Origin: Crocodylus rhombifer
Lineage: Eukaryota; Chordata; Crocodylia; Crocodylidae
Length of the DNA: 64,000 bases
Direction of reading: 5' to 3'
Assembly (NCBI GenBank): GCA_038503035.1
Contig: JAVSML010020768.1
Span: forward strand, 124,001-188,000
Made by a program: the position numbers and the translations under genes. Of this stretch, positions 47,466 to 57,890 are shown one piece after another; the first letter of the stretch is position 1, and each line of letters starts with the position of its first letter. The notes under the pieces are model-generated. The model had not been told where the DNA came from and did no database searches. It saw only the letters and a program-made list of their open reading frames with translations.

Positions 47466-50400
47466 CTAGCTTGCCGCCTTCCAGATGGGATATCTTAAAG
47501 TGCATCTCACCACAGGGATTGATGGGAGTGAGCTTTTGCTCATAGGACACAATCAGCATGTTAGGACAAAGATTAGGCTGAGGTCTTTGCCAGAGCAACA
47601 AATGTGAAGCTTACTTTCCAACGAAAGGCAATGGCCAAAGCCAGCACAACTCTAGGAAACACACGTACAGGGGCAATTACCAGGGAAGCCCTGTTCTCAT
47701 GATGGGGCTATTGCTTTGTGAAGTCACCTCCTTTCCACCTCACCTTCCAAACAGTATTTCAGGGTCACTTGCATTTTTTCATTTGGTCAAACTGAAATCT
47801 ACTTTTACCTCTCACTTGGGAGAAGAAGAGCTGGTGCCTTGTCCTCATACGACCTCACGCTGGGCAGACACAAACAGAACAGAATGACCTACTGGCAGCA
47901 CAGAAGTGCTCCCAGCCCCTGGAGAGCACGCTTTGGGCCAACGTGGCTCAGCTTTCCGGTCTCCTTTTCCTGGGACGAGGGACAGGCAACATTACATCCC
48001 TGCTGCTGAAGCCAAGCACAAGAATTGGGCAAGTTCTGAAACTCTCACTTGGGCTGCTGGTAGAGTTTACCTGCCTCTTCAGCTACAAAGTCAACCAGAG
48101 GTCTCTGGCTGACATGAAAAAAAAAAAAACCTTTCGTCTCGGGATACTAGTTATTTTCCAGTTCCGATACCCAGAAAATCCTGAGATTTGCATACAGAGA
48201 CTCAGTGAGCAGGGAGAAGGCTGGAGTCTGTGACCAGACCGCCAACAGAGGGGTTCGGCCCTCAATCTACTTAATTCTTGTCCATTGTTTTCTTATCAAC
48301 ATCTGGATTTGAAAGGCTGTTGTGACTGGTGGGTGCAATGGCTCTCAAAGAGGGTTTGGGAAGGGGGCACCTTCTGCCTCCTTAAAGAAAAGACACAAAG
48401 AGATTCAGACTTTTTCTGAGACTTCCCAAGCCAAGAAGCATGGGACCGGACACCCATGTTGTCCATGACAAAGCAGGGACTGGACACCAGCATAGAGGGC
48501 TGCCCAAAAGATGAGAGATGGCCAGGGTGGCAAACCTCTATCTGTGCATTTGGGAAGGAGAAATACAAGCCCTTTGACATAATCCAGGGCCCATGGGACT
48601 GAGCCGTCAGGACCCCGACACTTCTGTACAGGAGACTCCTCCATGGCTGAAACCGGGCGAGAGGCAACAGAAAGATTACAGCTGCCAGGATCCAGGGAGG
48701 ACCTGGCACCAAATTCTGCTGAATGCAGCTCCGTCGCAGACATCTGAACTGGCACTTCACTCTTCCAAACCCCTCTTTTCAGCCCCCCGAAAGCCAGAGG
48801 GGGTCCGTGAGGCCGCAGTGGGAAATGCTGAGTGCGAGGATGCAGAGGTGAGCGCACCGCGTGAGCAGGAGGTTGAGAGAGGCAATTCTCAACAGGAGAG
48901 TTTGCTGCTGAAAGGAGGAGGTTTCTGGGCAGAGGAGGTGGGAAGAGGCTCTTCGCCTCATGCCAAACCAAAAATGAATTATTTTGACCCCTTTACTGTA
49001 GTGGTTATCCAATGACCATTCAATATTTCCACCCTGTGCAATGACATGTTTTCTGAGAAAGATTTACTATGTTAGCTTGGGCAACACTTCATGAGCTTAT
49101 CTTACAGTGAAAACACGCTTCAGCAGCTAGGATCCAGTGAGGCTGTATTATAATCCCCTTGTTTTCCTTTCAGTGATTATCTGACAAACCAAAATGGTAA
49201 TAGCTTTACTTAAAAAATTAGGTATGAAATGCAAAAAACCTCTCAAATTAGTTATGTTATTACCAACAAATTCAATCCAGCAATTGTGGCATTTGCATCC
49301 CTTGCTAAATGATCACTTGAATAGTTCTCCTGTGTAGTTAGACGGCCCTGGCAAGCATTCACAGGCTAAACATTAGCAAAACAAGCCCCCCAAATTTCCT
49401 TTTACAATTAGATTACCATGACACTAAAAGGATGGCCAAAGTGGACCTGAAGTCATCAGATTAAATTCCTTATTGGTTGTGACAGATCCAAAATTACTTT
49501 CTCTGCGTTTGCATTGGTCACTGTGGAAATTTGTGATTCTTTCCAAAAGGCATACAATTAAAGATGCAATATCCACTTGCAAATGAAAATATATCACAGT
49601 TTCAGATCTTAAAAACAACTGACGGGGTGGCAAGGGAGAGTCTCCCACACTGGATGGAAAGAAGAAAAAGTAAGTGAATGCTTACTATTTCAGCTATAAA
49701 CTCTTAAAGAAAAGAATCTGGTCCATTCATCAAGGCTCTCAACTGGAGGCACCACTGCTATCAACTCAATCCCACATAAAAACTGCACTGGAGCTTAGTA
49801 CTCGATCATTACACCAGCGCACATGCAAGTCCTTCAGCACCAGAAAATCTGCTGCTGGCCAGCGAAGTAACAGACTTTTCATTTCTCTGTTGTTTGTTTA
49901 AATGGGCAGCTTTTGGTACATAATGTTTTGTACCACACATAAGTGAAGTGACTTAATCAAGAATAAATTGGTTGTTTGTAGATTTAATCTCAAAAAGATG
50001 GTGCGCCATGCTCCACCAGGAAGCATCTGCGAAAGCTTTGTCTGTTCCAGCACAAAGGAGCCATCTATAGTAAATAAGAAATTTCCTTACGAGCCACACA
50101 AGGATGTGGAGCATGGTATACTCACCACCAGATTAAACAGACTAGGGCAATGAATCACTTTGAATGGACAAGCAAAGGAGAGCAGTGTGATAAGAGCTGT
50201 GAATGCAAGGGACTAAATGGTGCAGGAATTCAGATTCCATCACCAACTCTACTATGATTTTGCTCTGCAAGGCTGGGGAGTTCATTATCATGCAACATAA
50301 ACCTCAGTGCACTGCAGCTTAAGGACAAAATTGTTCCTCTTATCCTTATTTGGAGGGATACTGGCAGTGACCAAGTTTGTATGCTATATGTTCCAGGAGC

Positions 50401-50800
50401 GGAGAATGGTTTTGATTGATGAAGTGTGTTCACCTCACTCTGATGGGGCCCAGCCACTTTGCAGCTTTTGAAGCTTTTCTCAGTGGCGGAGCACATGCTG
50501 TCCCGTATCAGCCGGATGGCGCTAGTGTGCAGTGGGACCTTTCTGCCGCGTATGAGAAGTACCGAGACGGCTCCGTGCATTTAAAAATCAGAGCAGTGCC
50601 AAACCTGACAGGATTCCCAAGATGTTTCACAATAACTGCTGTATACAAAGCAACATCCTTAATGGGCTTTTCTTTGAAGACACATTTCAGCAACCCCACC
50701 GGCGGGTCTGAAGTGCAAGCTAACGCCTGGAATGACCAAAAAGCCATGTTATGTGAATGCTAAGTGGTAATCTGCATATAAAGACAAGAGCTTAAAATCC

Positions 50801-51180
50801 TAGAAAATGAGGGCTGGAAGAGACCTCAGGAGGTCGCATCTAGTTCAGCCCCCTGCTCCAAGCAGGACCAACCCCAACTACATCATCCCAGCCAAGGTTT
50901 TGTCTAGCCACCTCCGAGGATGGAGATCCCACCACCTCTGTAGGTAACTTGTTCCAGTTCTTTACTATCCTTCTGGTGAGAGAGTTTTCCTAATATCGAA
51001 ACTAAACTTCCCTTGCTGCAACTGGAGCCCACTGCTCCTTGTCCTGTCATCTGCCCCCACTGAGAGCAGTCCAGCTCCATCCTCTTTGCAACCCCCATGC
51101 GGGGAGCTGAAGGTTGCTATTCAATCCCCCCATAGTCTTTTCTTGAGGGATTTGGGTTTAGTTCTTCCTAGCTAGATGAC
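50801..51180 (-). mobile_element. CR1 LINE 3' fragment
   Basis: The plus strand begins with 'gggctggaagagacctcag' followed by 'ctagttcagccccctgctcc', the inverted 3' end of CR1. It continues into the antisense of the C-terminal RT coding region ('ccacctctgtaggtaac', 'agagttttcctaatat', 'ttgctgcaactggagccca'). There is no open frame of note. It lies in the same orientation as DIS3L2; the far end is approximate. Confidence 0.88.
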
Positions 51181-51881
51181 CCATCAGAGAACCACCCTGA
51201 GAGCAAGGGGCAGAGGCTGGATGGGCTTTGGAAAACACCAGAAGGTAAGAGTTGCACAGCAAGGCTTGGACGCTTGCAATGCAGCCTGCAGACAACAGAG
51301 TTGCCCATGTTGCCCCTTTCAAGAACACCAGTTTTGCTAAATGAATGAATAATTAGGACATGTTTTTATAACGGTGTTTAGTGAAACATTTCACCAGCCG
51401 GTCTAATGGACTTCCTTCCCATAGCTGTACTTATTTTTTCTTGAAGCACATGTATCCTCATTACTTCCTACAAAGACATTAGTTTACTGCTCCATGGGAA
51501 ACATTTGAGTGTGTTAGATGAAGGAAATAATTGAACCACATGAATGATCTGATTCATCACAGAAAACTACTATTACCAATGACTGCATTGTGATATGTTC
51601 ACATCCCACACCCACCAGCCATTTTGAATAGCATGCCCTGTGGCCTGCTCAGCCAAGGGAGAAGCACAGGTGAATTAGTCATTTCAGTAACATATGGCAA
51701 TATGTTGAACTGATCTAATTCCGGTTACCTAACTGCATGAGTAATTTTTTATTCTTTGCCTACGATGTCATTTTGGGGTTATGAAAACTAACAGGGGAAG
51801 AAGAGCCGAAGAAATTTTGTGCCTAAGTACCACAACATTGATTTCTACTGCAAGTTTCAACTATGCAACCCAACACCCGGG

Positions 51882-52417
51882 TAGTGGTGCTCAACCTCTG
51901 GCCTGCAGGCCAGATCTAGCCTGCAGCGCTGTGCCATCTGGCCCGCAGAGATCCCCACAGGACTGGAAATTTGGCAGCAGGGGAGTAGTGGGAAGCCCTG
52001 GGTCCTGCTAGCTGGATCCAGTGCCTGCAGGGCTGAGTGGGGGCAGTGCTAAGACCTAGGTCCCAATCCTGGTGTAGGGGGAGAAAGAGGGTGATACCAG
52101 GCCACCATAAAGGCTCAATCCTGGTGTGAGGAGGGTGCAAGAGGGTGTTGCCAGCCCCGCAGGACCTAATCCCAGTGTGCAAGAGGCAGGAAAGGTTGGT
52201 GCTGGGCCACTGGGACCCAATCCTGGCAAGCAGGGAGCTGGGGGTGAGGCAGAGGTCCAATCTTGGCATATGGGGCAGACAGGGGACAGCGCCAGGACAC
52301 CAGGACTCAATCCCAGGGTGCAGGGGGGAGCAGTGCCAGGCCCAGGGCCCAATTCAGTCAGCAGACAAGCCCCACGCCACTCACCTGGTCTGTGGGGCAA
52401 AAGGTTGAGTACAACTG
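51882..52417. mobile_element. hAT-like non-autonomous element carrying a minisatellite
   Basis: The left end is tagtggtgctcaacc; the right end inverted is cagttgtactcaacc (12 of 15 identical), continued by 'tctggcc' and 'ttttgccc'. This is the common cagtggttctcaacc-type end of hAT elements. I see no convincing 8-bp target duplication. The inside is filled by about six to seven tandem units starting 'aatcctgg' or 'aatccca' (52065-52360). No transposase is encoded. Confidence 0.72.
52065..52360. repeat. Minisatellite, about 50-bp unit, 6-7 copies
   Basis: Units start at 52065, 52117, 52168, 52219, 52259, 52309 and about 52351 (spacings 52, 51, 51, 40, 50, 42). Each starts with a form of 'aatcctggtgt' or 'aatcccagggtg', followed by a G-rich stretch and a 'gccaggccacca'-like end. 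The periodicity explains the open, proline- and glycine-rich frames on both strands (52056-52476). Confidence 0.82.
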
Positions 52418-53569
52418 CTCTAGATTACACAAGCTTCAGTCAAAACAATTTGAAAACCCAACTTGTTCAAAGCTAGGAGAAAGCCATTGGCTTTGGAAGG
52501 TCCTGGGCTCCCATTTTAAAATATTAGCCAACAGAGAGGCTCTAAACATGAACCTTGGATAAACTGAAGCAGCGCTGTTCTCACCCTGCTGCACCTACCA
52601 GTTTATCTGCTGCTCCTCAAAACCCTCCCGGGGAGCAGCACCAGGATGGCTGACCAGTCTGGTCCCTTCCACTGCTGTAAGTGAGACCCCGGAGAGCAAC
52701 AGTGAAACCGTCACGATCAGATCAGAGCCACCGCACTGCAGCCTGGAAAGCTATGAGCAGCGACGGGGATAGGAGAGGGTGGCTCCCTGGAGCCGACTCC
52801 ACAGAACCAGAGGCTGGTGAGGAACCACGTTGAGCCGCCTCTTCTTCTTAAGGCCGACAGCAAGTCCAGAAGTCTTTGCAGATATACGTAATGGTTCAGA
52901 AATGCACAAGCAAGTGGAAAGAAAGGATCAGAACATAAGCTTTAGGCAACCTGAACTATACAATTACTACTATTGTACTGCATCAAGTTTTTTTCTGAGC
53001 TGTTCATGAAAAAGTGGAGTGATCTGTGTGTCTGGTCAGCACACAGCTGAAACCGCCTCCCAAGAGAGTTCAAGAAAGCACGCGTCAGGTTAATCTAGCA
53101 AGGATAGGCTTTGGCAAAGTGACAGGATTTACTCACTTTTATTTACACACCTCTTTAAAAAAGGCTAAGAAGCTTTTTAGGAAAGGAGGTGCTGTTCTCA
53201 ACAGTGCACACAACTGCTGCTGTTTGCACCGCTGGTGCTTCCTTGTCATCAAGTCCAAACATCCATTTCAGACGGCTGTTCTGGCGGCTGTTTCTCGAGT
53301 TCATGTGAAATCCAGGTTCCATGTGGGCCACGGTGAGGATGTAGTGTTATAAAATACCTTGCACAGGATAGGTACTGCTTTTCCTGGTCTCAGGCAGAGA
53401 CACAAGATTTCACTGAATACAGACAATAAAAATGTAAATAAGAAAAATGTTTTTTTAAAGCAATGGGAGCTACACATGAGCTAATAGCTCCATGTCAAGA
53501 GACTAGTAAATGAAGGTAAAAAGTTATGCTGCTGGACCTTTCAAGGTGAATTGGGTGCAAACAAATGCA

Positions 53570-53990
53570 AGATTTAATAGATGTTAGGGCTGAAAGGGCC
53601 CTCAAGAGATCATCGGGTCCAGCCCCCTGCCCAAAGGGCAGGAAAGTCAGCTGGGGTTGCATGACCCCAGCACGGTGAGCATCCAGGTGTTTCTTGAAGG
53701 TATCCAGAGTAGGTGCTTGCACCACTTCTGGGGGGAGTATATTCCATACTCTGGAGACTCAGACAGTAAAGAAGTTTTTCATTATGTCCAGTCTAAAACA
53801 GTCTTTAAAAGCAGTTTGTGACCATTGGACCTTGTCTTCCCTTGGGGTGCCCTGGTGAACAGATACTCCCAGTTCCTGATTCACACCCCAATATACTTAC
53901 AGGCTGTCACCAAGTCCCCTCTGAGCCTGCACTTCTCCATAATACACCTGGGCAGATTACATCCATCAAGGGGAAGACTTGTCCTGTAAA
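53570..53990 (-). mobile_element. CR1 LINE 3' fragment
   Basis: The inverted 3' end reads 'gggctgaaagggccctcaag' followed by 'gggtccagccccctgccc', then antisense coding-like text ('tccaggtgtttcttgaagg', 'accacttctggggggagta', 'aagaagtttttcattatgtc'). This is a CR1 subfamily distinct in detail from the one at 50801. It borders an oppositely oriented CR1 piece at 53997. Confidence 0.85.
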
Positions 53991-53996
53991 GCCATG

Positions 53997-54190
53997 GTTC
54001 AGAGAAGGACTTGGGCATCACCATAGATCATCATTTCAACTTGGGCTCTCAGTGCAACACTGTTCTCATTTTCAACCAAATCCAGGGCTTACTATAGTGA
54101 AAGCTGTCCAAAATGTAAGGACCTGTGATATACAGGAGTTCCGAGTCAACGACCCAATTGTCCCTTCTGGTCTTAACTCTGTGAAAATTT
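53997..54190 (+). mobile_element. CR1 LINE remnant in opposite orientation
   Basis: The plus strand reads SEKDLGITIDHHFNLGSQCN, a CR1 motif corresponding to EKDLGVV in the copy at 8690. Near 54150-54190 a degraded CR1 3' end follows ('caattgtcccttctggtctt' then 'aactctgtgaa'). Together with the piece at 53570-53990 it makes a head-to-head CR1 mosaic. Confidence 0.7.
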
Positions 54191-57100
54191 AACATTGGAA
54201 GCTCATCACTGCACGCAGAAACTAGCTCCTGTGGTCCCTGGATACGGGCAGCTTTGAGATGGAGCGCAGAAATCTAGAGTCCTCATTAAACTGTACTCAA
54301 GCAGACATGCAGTAACGAGGATCACATAATGCATACTGACACCCAAGTCACACCGAAGTTACCTACCCTGAAAGCAAAGGGCAGTCCTTCAAGATGAGCT
54401 GTCCACATGGATTCCACACTGGGACGTGGGTACTCCACTAAGCCTAGTCTCTTTTCTGAATGGCTGCCTTGCTTTATGCCCTCTGCTACGGGGAGCAAAA
54501 GGACACTCAGGGACAGGCAGAACCCCATGTTTTTTGAAAGAATCTGATCTCACACGTGATGCACATTTGTGCCATGTGCGAAGTCTGCACGGACGATGAC
54601 TTGAAGAACAACCAGTGCTTAGAATTCAGGCAATGCAGGTCTTCCAGGGAGAAAGACAACCTGGTTGGCTGCAAGCACTGGTTTGGCCTCCTCATATTTA
54701 TGCTGGGAAAAGATGCTCATTTAAAGAAGCAATTAAGAAAAAGGCCTGTGCATGGTGTTACCACTGCAGGCTGAATACAACTGAGAGAGAAGCCACCAGC
54801 AAGTGACTACTGAAATCCTGCTATTGGTGTCTGCAAGTGCTGCTCAATAAAAAAGGGAAACGGTCTCCAAACAGACTCCGTGACCCAAAGCTGCCGCAAG
54901 TTTCATTATCCCAATGCCACTTCCAGCAGCACTTTGTGTTATTCATCCGGGCCTTCTGTAGCAACTCAAACAAGGGATCGGTGAACTCACACATTTTTAC
55001 TCCTCCATAAGAGAGGAAGAACGCCGCCTACCAGCACCAACACAGCACTTTGCAGGTCACCCTACTGCTCTCACCTTCCAGCAGTGCACAGAGCAATGTG
55101 ACTATAGGGTCTTTTGCAGTCTGTTGCAGTCGAATTTGGGGTGGGGGGAGTACCCTGAAGTTCTCTGGTGGGCAGGGGTATGTGGTGGGGTTTTTGATCA
55201 TCTCCTTAATGATCAGTGTCAACTCAACAGCATCTTTCCTTAGCCTGAAACCTTGAGACTTTGCCTTACTAAATAGCTCACCAGAAACTCCCATTAGAGA
55301 GTTGCCCAGTTTCATTGTGTACTGCTTATTCCATCTCATAGAGAATGTAAATCTCTCTCCTTGGCAGACAGGATCCCAGAAAAAGATCAGAGCAGGATGA
55401 AAAACCTCACAAGTTTGTGGGAACTCAACACAGCTCTGCTTTTGTAGGGTCTGTGCATAGCAGTAATACCACCATGACCCGTTCCCTTCTCCCATGTGTG
55501 TCTCTCTGCTCTTGCCGAAAGGTGCTTAGCTTCAAGCAGAGGGGATTTAACACAGAGAAGCCAAGATAAAAGCCTGGTAAGAAAGATGCTTATAAGAGGG
55601 GTGAAGCACAGAGCCCAGCTGTCTCTCAAGTCAAGTCAAGTTACGTGGTGAAGAAGAAAAATTGACCAAAAACTCAACTCTGCAAGTACCTGCTCACAAC
55701 TGCCTTTGTTCAGGTGAGCAGCCCTACTGAGTCTATCTGTGTGAACGAAGCTATTTGTGTTGGCAAGTGTTTAAAGAAGCACCACTTGGTGCCGTTATTA
55801 CTTAAGGCCAAATTTTACCTTTAAAATGTACACATAGGGCTATTTTTAATGAAATCTGGACTACGCTTGCACTTCATGAAAGTCGAATTTGGCCAAAGAA
55901 AGTCAACACTGAATGGCCATGAACCTTTCTGCATGGTGATTTTGTAGATGCTGCAGTGAAATGTAGCTGGTTTCCAGACACTTAAACCTAAAACCTGGAT
56001 AAAAAAATGACATGTGAAACGGCATGAAAGAAAGGAAGTTAGCCAAAGCAAGCATCAGCTCCGCAAGACACCTCAGAGAGAGCAGCAGTAAAGGCGCTGT
56101 ATAAAACAAAGGACAAAGCCTTCGAAGGCAGAGCAAGAAGAGACTAGAGGAAATCTGTGGATAACATGGCCAAAGAAGTTGAAGCAATCACTGAAAGACG
56201 TGAGAATAGCATGGTTTATCAACTCAAGATCCAAACTGGCAAGTACACACCCGCCGGAGGAGAAACAAGGAAAGACCATAACAGCAGAAAAAGAACAAGG
56301 GCGGCTGAGGGGAAGCTAAGGGGGAACCAAGCTGGTTGCTGGCTTGAAAGACCATGTGTTGATCCAACCTTCACCCTATGAACAACCATTAAAGGCAACA
56401 TCACATGAAAAAATCACTCATCATCAACTTCCTTAGTTTTACAAAGCATTTAACAGGTTCCAATGAGATCCACTTGGGAGCATCGTGAAGTGCGATGACA
56501 TGCCAAGAGAAATCAGCAGCAGCAAGATGTTCTCCCAAGGCCCAGCTTACACAGTTAAAAGGAACCTTTCACTTGAGCCCGTGTTTATGTAACTTAGATG
56601 CAGGTGTCAAACAAAGCTAAGTTCTCTCCCTTCACCTATTTGGCACTGCCACCGACTTCACAGGAAAAAAAAGTAGATGGATGCAAATGCAGACATTGCA
56701 TCGCTGAAGAGCTGTACACGGGAAGATCGAGATTTTGTTAATGACACAGCTCTTCTAAGCAGTGGGACACAGCTCACAAGACGGCCGATTTTGCAGAAAA
56801 GATGGGGCAATCGTCAGTTATGAAAATATAAAGCTAACATGAGTCCCAGTAGCTCCCAACCCAACCTCGCACTGGAAAGTAGAGGGGCAGGAAGAACAAC
56901 AGGAATAACAAGCAGGAAATCCTGTTACAAAGAGCAATTAACAATTTACATCAGAAAGATCGGAGTGGGACATGTGTTAAGGACGAAGCCAGAGGGGCCA
57001 CTATGGCAGGTGTGTCAATGGGCAGCTGAAGACCCAGGTAAAATAGGCTGATTGAAATAATTCTTCCATGGAGCGGTCACTGGACTTTACAGAGAACCTG

Positions 57101-57655
57101 TAAGGGTAGCCTCAAGGGGATGGCAATAATGGAGTCTCTTTTGTTCCCTAAGCTACGTTTGACAACGTGGAAAGGATGCAGATTAAGAATATAGGTTTTT
57201 TTAAGCAAACCAATTCTTCAAAGAGCTGGGTTACAAACGACGTAGAACCTTGCAACCTAGAGAGAGAAATCCCCAGGAATTTCAATTCTCACCCACAGAG
57301 TGAGGAATGTAAATCAATCTGCCAGCCTAGTAAGGAAGGAAGGAAAAAGCGGTAGAAGCATCTCGAATCAGATGGCAATGGCAGCGTCTCATACAGCCCT
57401 GGGAATATCAGACATGACGGTGTTCTGCTGGTCTAACAGCCTACCAGCGAACAGTCAAAGCTACATAGAAACATGCCCTTGGCAGCCATTCAGAGCCCAA
57501 CCTACTGATTAAGGCAGTTTAGCATTGATTGATCGGTGTGATAAGGCATTAGACTTCTATGCTGTGTTTTGAACTTGCAGCAAGTTGAGGCAGCAAAGTG
57601 ATACTTCAACATTTTGCTGAAATAAAAGCTTAAGAGAGCAGTCTGATCTACTCAC

Positions 57656-57890
57656 CCTTTTCGTTGGCCTCTACCGAAAGTTTCGTAATGTCCTCAGCCA
57701 GCATATTCGGCAAGTTCTCTTGTCCATTCTCTGCTTCATTATCATCAAACTGAGCTTCTATAATGACATCCGGACTATCAGCATCTCCTCTCACTGTCGC
57801 TCGAGGAAGGCAAGTCCTCAACAGCTCCTCGGGGACCTCTGATTCATGTGTGGCTTCTGTTTCCTTGTCATTGCCATCTGGCTTTATTAC
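57656..57890 (-). CDS. DIS3L2: DIS3L2 exon A (first in window): linker after first cold-shock domain
   Basis: This is an internal coding exon of DIS3L2, a cytoplasmic 3'-to-5' exoribonuclease that degrades 3'-uridylated RNAs such as pre-let-7. The sequence shows an acceptor 'ttacttcag' before 57890 and a donor 'AAAAGG|GTGAGT' after 57656. The 235 nt enter in phase 0 and leave in phase 1. The translation starts VIKPDGNDKETEA, matching the mammalian VVKP..NDKETEA segment, then PEEL, then SPDVIIEAQFD (human SPDVIVEAQFD) and KLSV...EKG. The acidic, low-complexity composition fits the divergent linker between the first cold-shock domain and the rest of the N-terminal half. The preceding exon, which in mammals ends the DLVVVKLLP segment, was not found up to 64000 and so lies upstream of the window. 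Identity rests on remembered family sequence, not a search; the phase match to the next exon supports it strongly. Confidence 0.95.

Larger units (their letters stand above)
44186..57655 (-). other. DIS3L2: DIS3L2 intron between exons A and B (13.5 kb)
   Basis: This is the most repeat-rich intron. It contains a hairpin-forming reptilian repeat (about 45820-45985), a hAT-like element with a G38 run (46405-47379), a second copy of the reptilian repeat (about 47400-47460), an antisense CR1 (50801-51180), a hAT-like element with a 50-bp minisatellite (51882-52417) and a mosaic of CR1 pieces (53570-54190). The exon-like open stretch 55075-55359 and the AT-rich, repeat-free stretches 44300-44640, 49010-49420 and 51330-51780 also lie here. 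I recognise nothing in 44790-45810, 47470-49000, 49430-50790, 52430-53560 or 55640-57650. Confidence 0.85.

Noticed and set aside
48405..48971. 188-codon minus-strand frame
   Set aside because: It overlaps a 140-codon plus-strand frame (48593-49015), and neither shows a domain or a codon pattern like the DIS3L2 exons.
50416..50763. 115-codon plus-strand frame
   Set aside because: No domain, no splice or promoter support, and it abuts a CR1 remnant.
51882..52417. Target-site duplication for this hAT-like element
   Set aside because: The flanks cacccggg and ctctagat match at only 3 of 8 positions.
52056..52476. Proline/glycine-rich open frames on both strands
   Set aside because: They are explained by the ~50-bp minisatellite units, whose period keeps frames open.
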